Below, piece by piece: positions 46,966 to 58,790 of a DNA stretch of 64,000 nt. The DNA comes from Pseudeuparius sepicola (taxonomy: Eukaryota > Arthropoda > Insecta > Coleoptera > Anthribidae). The DNA is taken from the NCBI GenBank assembly GCA_963920635.1, contig OY987298.1, positions 34,441,787-34,505,786 on the forward strand, read 5' to 3'. The notes under the pieces were generated by a model that saw nothing but the letters and a program-made list of their open reading frames with translations, was not told where the DNA came from and did no database searches. The position numbers were made by a program, and so were the translations under genes. How positions within the stretch are numbered: position 1 is the first letter of the stretch; each line of letters opens with the position of its first letter.

Positions 46966-47881
46966 ATGGCAGGTATGCACAAAAATCTTGTAAGGATATA
47001 GGCAGATTTGCTGCCCATTACAAAATTTCCTGCAGCCATCGAACATCCTGTTACTCTTTTATTAAGCATTTTCGGATGCATTTTATAGTAATTGTTTTGC
47101 ACGAAGCCGCGAAGCGGCGAGCGCGTAATCAATATGAGTGCGTAATTATTGATTTACAACTTAAGTTATGTACTTACTACGCTGTACCTATGATCACATT
47201 TATTAAGATTAAACTACTTACTAATTCGATAATAATTATTTAATAAATAATATTATCATGATTTTGACAGTTTTCTTGTGTTTATTTTTGACGGTTGCCT
47301 ATGATTTGGCCCTCTATGATTCTGTGTTCCGTGCGGTTTGCTTCGAAAATGGCATGATGGTTTTATGCTTTTTTTCCCCCAAATAGGTTGAGCTTTCGCT
47401 CAATACTTAAGAATATATTATTTAACATACCTAGGTTCGCGTCAGTATGCTACAAGGGTCATCAGAAACCATTTTTTCTTGATAGGTTTTCCCATAAAAA
47501 CGTATTTTATGTAGTTAAGGTATTAGTTTACTCTTGAGTGCTTTCACATTTTTTTACTTTTGACCACTTTGAGCAACATTTGCTTTTCTCAATGTAACTA
47601 TATCAAGCAAACTTTTTCATCTAGAGTAACTTTCCTGAAAAAATTGAACATAAAAAGTTTTTTTGTTATAATTAAGCTATATTTGGTCTGGGGTTTTGAC
47701 TTTTGACAGTCTATGTGTAGAGCTGAGTCAAACTTTTATGACTTACGGGCTATAACCTTCACTGAGCAATTTATCAAAACAACGATAATCGCGAGGCATT
47801 ACTAGCAAGAACTAAAAATATTCGGGACATGTCTATGCACAAATAATTGCTCAATCAAGGTCATGACAGTTTGAATCAGCT
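46966..47881. other. Gap, nothing recognised
   Basis: AT-rich, with only a small GC-rich patch near 47100 (gccgcgaagcggcgagcgcg). No supported gene. Confidence 0.35.
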
Positions 47882-48497
47882 TTAGTGCACTGCCACACAT
47901 AAGGCTGACGGTTGACCGGAGCTGAGACCAGGGCGGAGATGGTAGCGGAGCTTTCAAAACAATAGAAAGCCTAGATACTATCGCTGGTAGTGAAGCGTAA
48001 TGATCTTTGGCTATGCACAGGTCTTTAATATAGTGTTGGTCCAGGTTTGACATTTTCCGGCGTATTGGCGCGAATTTAACCTCGAAAATAGAGCGTTGTA
48101 TTCTTATATACCTACTTAATAATAAACAATATGGATCGCGAAATACTATTTAGTGAAGTTTTTAGTCGCAAACCCCCTGGAACATAACTCATGCACATCA
48201 CCACAACACAACTTAGGTGTTTTAGAGAAACTTTGGAGATTTCCAAAATTATTTTTGTACAGATGATGGAATTCACCAAGTGTTTCCCTGCTTAGGTTTA
48301 TTTCCTGTACCTACCCACACTGCATACGTTTATTTTGCAAAATCCGAAATTTGAGTTGTTAATTTTCACATAAAAATAATGTAGAAATCGACATTTTTAT
48401 GTATGAAGTTCGACTTTTCAATGTTTCCACTTTACTTATTACAACCTCTCTGCGCAATACGATTTTCAAAGCTGTCACAGTCCGCTGACTGTGTGGA

Positions 48498-49893
48498 TCA
48501 GGGACTCTTTAATACAGTGCATGCCAGAAAGTTGGATACAAAGGGGAATTTTGTTTATTTGAAGTTTCTCAAAAAAAAATTATTCTTGATAAAAGTTGGT
48601 GCTTGTGCTTAAACTCAAAATCCACCCGCAAAAATTTTGAAATTTCGATTCGTATACAGGGTAGGTTGAAAAATATGAATAAAAGTGTGAATTTTTTTTA
48701 ATTTTGAGTAGGTGGCTGTGAATTCATATTTGACATTGTCTTGAGATTCCAAACAACTTTTCTTAGTGCCACTCTGATGTAGTTCTAAAAATAGGGGTAC
48801 TTTACTCTTGAGGAATTTTCATATTTTTCAACCTAAACTGTATACGAATAGAAATTTCAAAATTTTTGCTGGTGGATTTTGAGTTTAAGCACAAGCACCA
48901 ATTTTTATCAAGAATAATTTTTTTGAGAAAATTCAAATAAAGAAAATTTCCCCTTGTATCCAACTTTCTGGCAGACACTGTATAAGGGGACTCAGCATTT
49001 CACATAGGAAAAGTGAAGCCTTGAGGGTTATGGCTATATGTCAGTGGCCAACTGCTATCAGGTTTTATGTGAATGCCAGTGCCATAGATTCTAAAGGAGG
49101 CAAAAAATTTCCCATCATAATTCACAATTTTTAAGTTTTCTTTCGCCTATAATAGTAGTTCCAATAAATGCAACTAGATTTTCCCTGTATCACCTTCAGC
49201 ACAGAGTAATCCTACGATTCCCATTACGTGGGCATTATCTAGATACGTATAAGTAGGTAGTTCAAAACAAAAATCGCATTTCGTAAATTTGAAATTATTA
49301 AGCAGGTAGCTTCAGTCAGGTCTTTTTTTAAGTTTATTTTAAGTTTGTGAGGTACTTTGGGAGAGAAATAAAATTACAAAAATTTTATAATAAACACCGA
49401 GAAAAACTACATGATTAGAACTATACTAGACCTAATCTTATTAGTCCATCCCGAAATCTGTGAAAGTTCTTTGGGTAGATACATTCAACAAGGGAAGAAA
49501 GTTCTAGTATACATATTACAAATGGATTGAGGAACCTGGTAACAAGGTGCAATAGCAAAATAAATGTAAATAAGCAAAATCGGCACTGACTTACCATACT
49601 TATTACTTAAATTCGTGGAAATAATTGCTGAAAATCAATTTCAACTATAAAATAAATTTGTTTCATTTGACAGTTGCCATATTGTGCACTTGTAGACACA
49701 ACATTGTCAAGTCTAATTTTTAGAAATCATGGAAACCATTATTAATTTTTACTAACAATCAAAGTACCCGTTATACTCATAGATTCTCCAATAAAATGGC
49801 ATACTTTGCATCACTGATACCATTAGAATGAGGAAAGAATAGGCCTCACTTTCGAAAGTATAATGCTGGGTCTCCTTACTTTAAAGAGTCCCT
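48498..49893. mobile_element. hAT-like element, copy B, inserted in the TTA(A) element
   Basis: Ends tcagggactctttaa and ttaaagagtccct, with a perfect 8-bp duplication tgtgtgga (48490-48497 and 49894-49901). The related site at about 20450-20470 (ctgactgtgtggacactacc) is uninterrupted, so it is a true empty site. The interior equals the element at 1303-2348. Confidence 0.88.
48515..48980. mobile_element. MITE inserted in the hAT-like element, 466 bp
   Basis: Ends cagtgcatgccagaaagttg and caactttctggcagacactg, flanked by TA. Long arms of about 170 bp. It splits the left terminal repeat of copy B after actctttaa. Confidence 0.85.
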
Positions 49894-50224
49894 TGTGTGG
49901 ACACTACCCGCAATACTCTCCGCATTCCGCCCTGCTCTCCGGTCCGCCGTCCGCGTTGTGTGGCCGTGCACTTAGTTTTGTCTAGGATTTAACGTAATTA
50001 TTATAATGGAAGTGTGGAAACACGTATTGGAACTTTTTCTTTCATCTTTTTGTAATCATAAGTTCAAGTTTCAGAAAATACCATTGAAATGAATTTCGAT
50101 CGTTCTCTTTAAACCAGATATCTTTATTGGTCCTTGGTCCCAATGTATTGCCCTTAGAATCGTACAACTTTTCCCCTTTTTGCGGATTAGGCGGAAACCA
50201 AAGCGAAACTGATGACGGGGGAGA

Positions 50225-50500
50225 GGCCGCGAAAAGGCAACCGCGCAGCAATTTCCACCCTCCAAACTGAATCCTGTTTATATGCGCGAGCGGGGATTTC
50301 CAGAAACAAGACGCCATTAATTTAATTTTCGACAAACGAAAAAGGGCCCCTCCTCTGGCGCCGAATAAATCGGCCGCCTGTGGATCTCCCAGGATGTAAC
50401 CGGGGGGTATGTCCCAACGGGTCGCCCAAACGGATGACATTGTTAGTCACTCTCCGTCTCGATTCGCCTTTTAATTCGGTTAGGATGGAATGCCGCTCGA
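50225..50500. repeat. Dispersed GC-richer segment, copy 1
   Basis: Contains gccattaatttaattttcg, cgcctgtggatctcccagga and tgttagtcactctccgtctc. Similar blocks in the same order occur at 56130-56340 and, partly, 59800-59960. The 132-aa minus ORF over it is not shared by the other copies, so I do not call it a gene. Confidence 0.5.
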
Positions 50501-50508
50501 ATGTTAAT

Positions 50509-51314
50509 CTATAGAATTCGAAACTTATGAAACATAATTTTTTGTTTTATACGTAGAAAAATTACGACAGTGGCACTAACTGACAGCAAGCGCATGCGCG
50601 CTTTTGTGACGCAGATGCAACCTATGGTTTGTTTATTTGTGGTTATTAAATATAATATAGTAGGTGGTAGGTACAACAAGGATTTAAATTGGAATGTATT
50701 CAGCACATTAATTCTTAACCTATTCACCACATGCGGTGACATTTCACTTACCTACACCTATTTGAAGCAGTTTCAATTTTCTCTAATTCTCACAATGCTG
50801 TTGATCTTCTCAGGGAATATTTTATTTTTAGTGTTCAAAACTGATTTTAACTATCATGTTTATGTTCTTGTAACGCATTGATTAAAATTATGAGCGGATA
50901 GTTTTTCTTACGGTATTCCATTTTAAAAATTTTCATGAAAAATACTGCTATAAAAACAATTTTGAAAAATATTCAAAATTTTGACATAATGATGCGTAAA
51001 AAATACGTCCAATTCCCTAATTCAGATTTTACAAAAAATATAAATATATTTACCACTAACTTTATTTTTCCAATTTTGATCTAAGTATATATTTTCATAT
51101 CACCATATGAGTGGAAGCATTGTTTCCCCAAAAAATTTAAAAACATTTTTTAATCCGCAGTGAAGAAAATCAAAATCGTTATTAAAAAACAAGGAATAGG
51201 AGGTGAAATCTTTCATTATTGCACAATTTTTTTCTCCAATTTGGCGATAGCCAGATACAGATTACATATAATTATACCGCAAACGTGAGACGTTAGTCGC
51301 CTGTTAGTTAAATA
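50509..51314. other. Gap; hydrophobic ORF only
   Basis: A 103-aa + frame at 50570-50881 is hydrophobic (SLILTMLLIFSGNILFLVF) but unsupported by any family or splice context. Confidence 0.3.
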
Positions 51315-51318
51315 GGTA

Positions 51319-51733
51319 TGTTATATCAGAAAATACGCTAACTAATCACAGAAACTACGTCTCAAATAAATACGTTATCACGCTTCTTAAATTTCTGCAA
51401 ACTTCGACTTCTTCTATTACACAGACTCCACATCCGTTCTAAGACTCTCTGGAAAAATCTCGCGCTTCTAGCATTTCCCTTACCAAGCACCAAAAGGCTA
51501 TAAAAGCCTCTAATGCCATTCGGCGGTAACAATCATTATTATTAGCATTACTCGTTCAGTTCAGACCAATCTTAAAACATTCATTGTTCAGTCCAGTTCA
51601 ATTGTTCAATTTTTTCCAACAATTATTAAATCCAGTTCAATTGTAAAAAAGGGTTCTTGTAATAATTATTAAATAAAAACCAAGTGAAAAAATAATTGTT
51701 TAAACAGTTATTTACCGCTCGGTCCGCGTAACA
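51319..51733 (+). repeat. 5' LTR
   Basis: Begins TG and ends CA, with a TATA box ctataaaagcc (51499-51506) and AATAAA at 51672. Contains ttcagttcag near the expected transcription start. Confidence 0.9.
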
Positions 51734-51807
51734 AATTTGGTGGCAGCTTGGGGATTTTGCAAAAAGGGCTCAAAAATTACCCTGCAAATCCTTACTTACG
51801 TCTCAAC

Positions 51808-52000
51808 GAAAAGAAGAAAATAAAAGTCCCAGTTCCAGAAGAAAAGAAGAAAATAAAGTCCCAGTTCCAGAAGAAAAGAAGAAAATAAAAGTCCCAGTTC
51901 CAGAAGAAAAGAAGAAAATAAAAGTCCCAGTTCCAGAAGAAAAGAAGAAAATAAAGTCCCAGTTCCAGAAGAAAAGAAGAAAATAAAAGTTCCAGTTCAA
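51808..52000 (+). repeat. Tandem repeat in the LTR element leader
   Basis: About six copies of a 35-37 bp unit built on aagaagaaaataaaagtccc plus agttccag. It lies between the primer-binding region and the first ORF. The minus-strand 121-aa frame here is a by-product. Confidence 0.85.
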
Positions 52001-52382
52001 GAGAAGTAAAGAAGAAAAACCAGTTCCAAGATAAAACTCCAGTCGCAGAAGAAAATTCAACTTCAACGGCGCATATCCCTTGGGAACCGGCGAAGTTGCG
52101 GAGGCACTAGTAGCAGCGCATCGAGCGTGAGCCAACGTACTACTCCACTTTCGGCAGAGAGGCGACATCGACTTCCAGAGCTACTCCCTGATGCAGAAGT
52201 TTTCACTAATGTGAGCTATTTTATTTGATATTGGGTTTTGTTTCAATTTTTGGCAATTTTTGATATATTTATAATAATTTTTGACAATTTTTAATAATTT
52301 CTTGATAATCTTTGGTAGTCTTAGTAATTTTATTTTTGTGTTGCTTTATACTTTCTCTCATAATACGCGAATAATTTAAAAA

Positions 52383-53021
52383 ATGTCAGGACAAGGCGAT
52401 GATAATGTTGACCCTAACGAAACTCCTATCACCATAAAATGTAAAGAAAACATGGTTATTTCAGATATCATTAAAAGTAACTATATTTTAACTCTAAAGG
52501 ACGATTGTTTTGCATATATTGGTGATATTTATATAAAATCTCAAAATCGAGAAGTCTCAAACATAAATTATAGCTTTCATCCAATTATAGTAACTTACGA
52601 ATGTTGTGAAAAGTTACCAAATAATATTCAGACACAAATTCCAAAACTAAAGCCCTTAAAAATAAACAACATAAATTATGAAGATTTAGACGTTGCAAAA
52701 CATAAACTTAATGAATATTCGAAACAATTAGATGACTTGATAAACGAACCTTATTCTCAAAAATACTACCCCTGGTTCACCTACTTCGTAATTGTTTTAT
52801 TAATATTATTGATCATATTGTATATATTTTGTAAATGTAAAAAGAAAGGTAGCTTTAAGGATTTTAAAATAAGAATCACTAATGATAACCAAAATCCGAA
52901 GTCTCCAAAAACAGATAAAATATTTCAAAGATTTATCCCGTCGAAAAGACGATCTTTTAAAGAAAAACTAAATGAAACCTTTGAGGAGGTTGAACTAGAT
53001 ACTAATAAAAACGTAGATTAA
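52383..53021 (+). CDS. Env-type C-terminal protein of the LTR element (212 aa, remnant)
   Basis: The frame starts MSGQGDDNVDPNETP, a hydrophilic start that could be a residual gag N terminus or new junction. It continues with an ectodomain-like part containing Cys 20, 42, 74 and 75, a hydrophobic membrane segment at residues 131-150 (FVIVLLILLIILYIF) and a basic cytoplasmic tail. This layout fits the membrane-anchored end of insect errantivirus envelope proteins. There is no signal peptide and the surface and fusion parts are gone, so no envelope function is expected. Single-ORF status may reflect a deletion or reverse transcription of a spliced message. Confidence 0.65.
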   Translation: MSGQGDDNVDPNETPITIKCKENMVISDIIKSNYILTLKDDCFAYIGDIYIKSQNREVSNINYSFHPIIVTYECCEKLPNNIQTQIPKLKPLKINNINYEDLDVAKHKLNEYSKQLDDLINEPYSQKYYPWFTYFVIVLLILLIILYIFCKCKKKGSFKDFKIRITNDNQNPKSPKTDKIFQRFIPSKRRSFKEKLNETFEEVELDTNKNVD

Positions 53022-53282
53022 GTCTAAACAAACTTGTCTCTAGTATTAAGCTGTCCTATAATTAACCGATACTTTTGCCTTATTATTATCAATTTAGTTA
53101 TTGTTTTATACTAACCTATGTTACTATTTTATATTGTAACCAATAGCCCTATTATCTTATCTTAGGTACTATTTTATAACCTTATATTGTTCAATTATTG
53201 TATATTTTATATTTCCTATTTTATATTATTATTATAAAAAGCTGCTGCATGGCATCATATTTTTCAATAAGGGGAAAGCAAT

Positions 53283-53697
53283 TGTTATATCAGAAAATAC
53301 GCTAACTAATCACAGAAACTACGTCTCAAATAAATACGTTATCACGCTTCTTAAATTTCTGCAAACTTCGACTTCTTCTATTACACAGACTCCACATCCG
53401 TTCTAAGACTCACTGGAAAAATCTCGCGCTTCTAGCATTTCCCTTACCAAGCACCAAAAGGCTATAAAAGCCTCTGATGTTATTCGGCGGTAACAATCAT
53501 TATTATTAGCATTACTCGTTCAGTTCAGACCAATCTTAAAACATTCATTGTTCAGTCCAGTTCAATTGTTCAATTTTTTCCAACAATTATTAAATCCAGT
53601 TCAATTGTAAAAAAGGGTTCTTGTAATAATTATTAAATAAAAACCAAGTGAAAAAATAATTTTTTAAAAAGTTATTTACCGCTCGGTCCGCGTAACA
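53283..53697 (+). repeat. 3' LTR
   Basis: Same length as the 5' LTR. It follows the polypurine tract at 53269-53282. The few differences include the tail attttttaaaaagttat against attgtttaaacagttat. Confidence 0.9.
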
Positions 53698-53701
53698 GGT
53701 A

Positions 53702-53960
53702 TAATAACGTAATATTTCAATATGAGCAGTAGCAGTGTTTAGGTCGGCTATGGCAGTAGCAGTGTTTAGGTAGGTTTACTCGTTCGGCTATGGGCAGTAG
53801 GTTGTTTTGAACAACGACATTCTGTACGTAGACTGCAATTGACATCGGCTCGTGGACAGACACACTCAATCGCGGTAAGGTTGGTCGGCTGTAGATGCCA
53901 CGTTTCAAAACATAACCTACAAGAAAACGCATATTTTTTAAAATTGCAATTTCTCTTTGT
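53702..53960. other. Short flank with a duplicated phrase
   Basis: gcagtagcagtgtttaggt occurs twice within 40 bp (near 53725 and 53752). No gene. Confidence 0.35.
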
Positions 53961-53964
53961 GCCC

Positions 53965-54075
53965 CGGCACGGAACTTCTTTTTGTAAGTAATGTGGTTTA
54001 TTTGCTTCTGCCTTGACTAAATCCTCATTCGGTACCTATTTAAAAGTTCAACTTCAGTTCCTTGGTACATGAATA
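53965..54075. repeat. Decayed hairpin of the 46836/61874 family
   Basis: Contains cggcacggaacttctttttg, atgtggtttatttgc and gttcaacttcagttccttgg, the same order as in the other two hairpins but with weaker pairing. Confidence 0.5.
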
Positions 54076-54299
54076 CTATTTGGAATAAAGAAAGTTATTG
54101 ATATTTTCTAAAATTTATTTGTGGCGCAAACAGATCCATTTAATGTTTAATTGGGTTTTTCGCCACCAAACTGATTGAAAGACAACTTTTTCAAGTTGCC
54201 TCGAAAATTCATAAATTCTTAACACTAAATAAACGAAACTTTAAACGTGTAACTCAAAAAATAACTTCAACAAATTTGTTTTCTGAGCTTTCGGAGGAT

Positions 54300-55317
54300 A
54301 AATCTTCCTCCTTTCTCAAAGATCATGTCACGTCAAAGTGAAGTGACAGATTAATAAATTTCAGGTAAAAATGTCATGACAACAGAAACAATAGCCTAGC
54401 CACCTGCCTGATATTGTACCCTGTGTTTTATCTAATTATCTATACTAACTTCTCTTTGAATAATTTGCAATACTATTTTACTGAATTCCACTGAACATTC
54501 AGCAACACAGTTGTCCGTATTTCCTAGAATAAATGCAGATTCTTTAATTTTTCGTCTATTTCACACTTCTTCTTTGAGAATTGGTTTGGACCTATCCCAC
54601 AATATCCTATGATTGTTATTAAAAGAATGTTCACATATTTTTGACTTAGAAATTTGATTTTGCCTGATATAATTTTTATGTTCTTTTAAACGAACGTTAA
54701 ATGGCCTACAAGTCTCCCCAACATAGAACTTTCCACATTGACAAGGAATTTTATAAATGCAATTTTTTGAACTTTGTAACTCATTAAATGGTTTTGTTTG
54801 AACTAGCATCGATCTTAATGTATTTTTGGTTTTAAATACTGTTCTCACATTAAAACGATTGCCTATACGTTTTAGCTTATCTGACAGTCCAGGAATATAA
54901 GGAATTATTAAATTTACTGGTCGGTCCACCAGATTTATTTCTCTAATTATATTAGCATTGTTATTTTGTTGGCAATCCTGAAAAACTTGCTCAACAAATT
55001 CAATAGGATAACTATTCTTCTCAAGAATATGTTTTATATGTTTAATTTCCTCCTCAAATTTTGTGTTATTAGAACAAATCGTTCTAGCCCTGTCATACAA
55101 ACTTTTAATTACTCATTTTTTGACACTAATATGATGATTGGAGTTGAAATGGAGATATCTATTAGTATGTGTTGGTTTTCTATAGACACTAGTTTCTATA
55201 TTATCTGATTTCAGTATAGAAACATCTAAGAAAGGTAATTCATTATTATTTTCAATTTCTAAGGTAAACTTAATAGAAGGTTCTTGAGAGTTTATAAAAT
55301 TTAATAATGAATTTAAC
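54300..55317 (-). pseudogene. Penelope-like retroelement fragment with GIY-YIG endonuclease
   Basis: Minus strand. The 5' part reads LPFLDVSI, VYRKPTHTNRYLHFNSNHH and VIKSLYDRAR, the C-terminal part of Penelope-type reverse transcriptase. Next come FKTKNTLRSMLVQTKPF and then CIYKIPCQCGKFYVGETCRP with RLKEHKNYIR, the GIY-YIG nuclease. Two in-frame TGA codons (in the linker before VIKSLYDRA and after LKEEV) break it, and the element is cut off at about 55317. A ggagga/tcctcc hairpin lies downstream at 54293-54311. Confidence 0.85.
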
Positions 55318-55467
55318 TAGTTAGTTAGTAGGCAAGTAGGTATACCCATATCTCCCTCAAAAAAAAAACAACGTAAGTATAAACAATATAGGAATTTTGG
55401 AGAGCTATGTGACGCTGAATAGCAAATAGGTATCCATGGACAACCAGTTACGCAATATCTCAAATTG

Positions 55468-55935
55468 GGCAAAACTATTAGTAGACGTAGCATATTTATT
55501 TTAGGAGAGAGAACAACACATTTATATTGAAAATCGACGGTACTGAGAAGGTGTATGCAACCGGGTGCTCAGACACTCTCAGAAAATTACACAGGTTCTT
55601 TAGATCTGCAATTTTTGTCGATTTGAGGTTTTTCTAATATTGCGCGAAAAGTTGGCCATGAATGCCCATTTCTTTTTCAATGTTGCCTATATCTGTCCAA
55701 AATTGCCATAATTTATTACCTACCTAACTTTTTTATGGGGTGCAAGATAAGCGAGAAAATCGCTCTAATAAATAATAAGTAAAAAATTTCATAGCTTCAC
55801 GAGAGAAGAAGTTTTCTGAAACTATTTGAGCACCGAGCTAAGCACCCAGTTGCATCAATTTGCATTATAAAAGTATTCTTCTATCTCTTAAAATAAAAAT
55901 GCTTCGGCTACTAATAGTTTTGCTCATCTAGTTAT
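55468..55935. mobile_element. Palindromic MITE, about 470 bp
   Basis: Inverted blocks gggcaaaactattagtag / ctactaatagttttgctc, gcaaccgggtgctcag / ctaagcacccagttgc and ttttaggagaga / tctcttaaaa. No clear target duplication. Non-coding. Confidence 0.65.
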
Positions 55936-56129
55936 TTCAGACTCTAGCACGTTTTTGTTTCTTGCGTTTTTTGTGGGGCGCAAAAGGAGAAAATGGCGGT
56001 GATAGACCTAAAAAATCATCCTGTCTAGTAATCATTTTAAGACTGCAAGAACACAACTGAATCAGCCTGAAGTGTTGAGGATTTGTATCAAATATTGGAA
56101 TTTACTATTTAAAACTACTACTAAAGGCC

Positions 56130-56340
56130 AGACGCGATTAATTTGATTTTCGGCAAAGGAAAGAACCATTTCCCACCATAATAAATCTTTCGAATTGTAA
56201 CCCAAGAAGTATTCCTCAGGGTCACCCAAACTGAATTGCATTGTTAGTCAATCTCCGTCACGATTCGCTCCCTGATTCCGCTAAGATGGAGGGCTCGTAG
56301 CAGTCGTAGCTATGCTAATCTGTCTGTCGATGTCTATGCC
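56130..56340. repeat. Dispersed GC-richer segment, copy 2
   Basis: Blocks gattaatttgattttcggca, attgttagtcaatctccgtc and acgattcgctccctgattcc follow the order seen at 50.3 kb. More diverged than most transposon copies here. Confidence 0.45.
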
Positions 56341-57561
56341 CCAAATTTATTGGGCTAAAAACAAATTGAACGTTTCGAAACTGATTCCGTATAGTTGAAG
56401 TACCTACAGTAATGAAGTAATGGTTAGCTGCTCTATGAGATTAAGTATACCTTAGCGTTGACTGCCGCGGTATCCTAGAAAGTCTACTCTTATAAAATAG
56501 ATCCTGCGCTGCGGAAATATAGAACTTCTGGTCTTTGTATTGAGGCACGTAATTCCTTATTTTAGTGACATTTGAAGAAAAATACTAGTACATTTCTCGT
56601 TGTCAACTTGAAGAAATATCGCCTTGCTCTGAAAGTTACACAGGCACGTCCACTGTTATTGTTCAGAACCCGTAAATATTATAAAAATGGACACTGCTAT
56701 ATGTTTTTATTTAAAACTGTCGGAACTTCATTAGGAAAAATGCGAATTACATACATCAAAATTATGTTGCCCACTAATAATAATTATGAAATACCGATTC
56801 CTCAATAGTTCAGTTATGTGCCGCAATTATTACTGATGCTACCTTACTGGGTTGCATGTAGTTATAGCTTTTAGCGAACAAGGATTTACCAGAATGACCG
56901 ACTAATTCAACTTTAGCATCGGATATTAAAGCAGCTTAAAGTCTGCAATTTAATTAAAAAATTTCATTACAAAACGTGCAGTGCTAGAAGATAAAGCAGG
57001 ACTGGGATTTTATTAGCCTAAAAGCATTATATGAGGGTCCCTCACCTAAATTGAAATGTTCGCTTTTCCTTACAAAGCACTCGTAACAATGTCAAACGTA
57101 CTTTACTCATCACTTAACGGCTTTATAACAGCATTATTTTCTTAGTGCCAATAAGTGGTTGCAATTTTTATCTAACTTGATTTGACACTCGAAACAATAT
57201 ACAATGTGTCTTGCGATTAGTCGAAGGGAAAAACTTTTCTACGGATGTAAATTGAAAAGAAATAGCCTCGTTGTATGTTCGTTTTTAATTGGGAAATGTA
57301 CTTCATTTTAGGCAGGTTTTAGAGATCGGTGCGGGAATGTTATTGTGCACGTGTTGCCACAGCAAACGGTGCGGGAGTATCATTGTGCACGGATCTGGTA
57401 TATACAAATTTGAGTGAAGTAGGAGAAGGCCGTGGAAAGCAAATGCGACTATAATACACGCATTTGCTGGTGCGAATGTGACAATTATTCAGCTTTGTTG
57501 ATCTACGTCTATTTTTAAAGTCTAATTTTGAAGTGAAAAAATTAAATTATTTAGATACTTA
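56341..57561. other. Gap, nothing recognised
   Basis: No element ends or convincing frames. A short imperfect repeat of ggtgcgggaatgttattgtg lies near 57330 and 57370. Confidence 0.35.
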
Positions 57562-57563
57562 TA

Positions 57564-58405
57564 CACTGTGTCCCCGGATTGAGTTCACATAAGGTGTAAA
57601 TAACAATAAATAAATAAAAAAGATCGAGTTGAAATTTGAGCTTCTGGACATCAGCCCTGTTTGGTTTAAAACTAATTTGTCACAATTTTAGTTTAGAAAA
57701 ATCACGTATGCCTTGGAAATTATGAAGAAACTAATTTTCCACAGCAGTAAAGTGCCCTTTGTGTAAGTTTTACGACAAAATGTTATTAAGGAAACTTGTT
57801 CAGAATAAAAAAACTGAGTAGGGTTGCAAAATTTCGAACTTTGATTGTTTAGCATTTTTCCCACTTTTTTAGAAAGTGCCCTTTTTGTCGGTTTTATGGC
57901 AAAATGTTATTAAGAAAACTTATTTACAATGAAAAACTGTATATAGGTGTGAAAATTCCACTTTGACTTTTTCTGCGAAAAAAATAAAATGCACACAAAT
58001 CAAAATAGACCTAGACTGTTGAAAATTTTTACACCTATACAGTTTTCATCGTGAACAAGTTTTCTTAATAATATTTTGATGTGAAAGCTACACAAAGTGC
58101 ACCTTTCTAAAAAAAGATGGGAAAAATGCCAAAAAATCAAAGTAGGCCTAGACTTTCGAAATTTCGCAAACCTACTCAGTTTTTCATTCTGAATAAGTTT
58201 CTTTGATAACATTTTGTCGTAAAACCTACAAAAAGGGCACTACTAATGTGGAAACTTAGTTTCTTCATAATTTTCAAGGCATACGTGATTTTTCGAAACT
58301 AAAATTATGTCACAAATTAGTTTCAAACCAAGCAGGGCTGATCCCCAGAAGCACAAATTTCAACTTTTAAAACACCTTATGTGAACTCAAACAGGGCACA
58401 CACTG
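57564..58405. mobile_element. TA-flanked palindromic MITE, 842 bp
   Basis: Ends cactgtgtccccggattgag and ctcaaacagggcacacactg, flanked by TA. Inverted similarity continues through ttcacataaggtgt, atcacgtatgccttg and ttttacgacaaaatgttat to near the centre. Related internal blocks recur at 58980-59230. Confidence 0.8.
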
Positions 58406-58407
58406 TA

Positions 58408-58600
58408 TAGTGGCGGCTCGTCCATAAGGGCTCTGGGGCTAGAGCCCCCCATTAGAAAATGAGAAAAATAATTTAGTACCCGGTTACTATATTCTATATT
58501 TTACCTCCTTGTTCCTTCCTAATTAAATTGCCGCAACGCCCGCCGCCGATAATGTACTTGTAAGTACTATTTAAACGCCCGAAACGGATACCTGATAATA
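58408..58600 (+). mobile_element. Single hAT-like end (agtggcggctcgtccata)
   Basis: The segment starts agtggcggctcgtccataag with gctctggggctagagcccc just inside, a common hAT tip. The other end is not found in the window, so its extent is unknown. Confidence 0.4.
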
Positions 58601-58790
58601 ACGTAAAATAGTCGCTTGGCAGCTACGAATATTTTAGACAGTCAGATAGTGAGATTTAGTTGCCCCATTTTCGCATACAAGCCTCGAAGAGGGTTGAAAA
58701 GTAAATCGATGCTGAGTAGAACGAAGGGAAATTTACGAGTGGCTCCTGGGGATAACATATTATTAAAAATTCGATTTTTCTATATAATAT

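Larger units (their letters stand above)
47885..49971. mobile_element. TTA(A)-flanked DNA transposon, copy 2, containing nested insertions
   Basis: Ends gtgcactgccacac and gtgtggccgtgcac, flanked by TTA (47882-47884 and 49972-49974). The internal blocks cattttccggcgtattggcg and atttaacctcgaaaat match copy 1 at 18.5-20.5 kb. It contains a solo end of the ctggaccaac family (48012-48038) and a hAT-like element with a MITE inside it. Confidence 0.7.
51319..53697 (+). mobile_element. Gypsy/errantivirus-like LTR element, internally deleted (2.38 kb)
   Basis: Two 415-bp LTRs (tgttatatcag...cgcgtaaca), a 4-bp target duplication ggta (51315-51318 and 53698-53701), a primer-site-like ttggtggcagcttgggga just after the 5' LTR, and a polypurine tract aaggggaaag before the 3' LTR. 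The interior has only a leader repeat and one env-type ORF; gag, protease, RT and integrase are missing. The LTRs differ at only a few positions, so the insertion is recent. It would need proteins from an intact relative to move. Confidence 0.9.

Noticed and set aside
50042..50440. 132-aa minus-strand ORF
   Set aside because: It lies over a GC-richer dispersed segment whose other copies do not keep the frame.
51803..52168. 121-aa minus-strand ORF with FIFFFSSGTGT repeats
   Set aside because: Product of the tandem repeat in the LTR element leader, antisense to the element.
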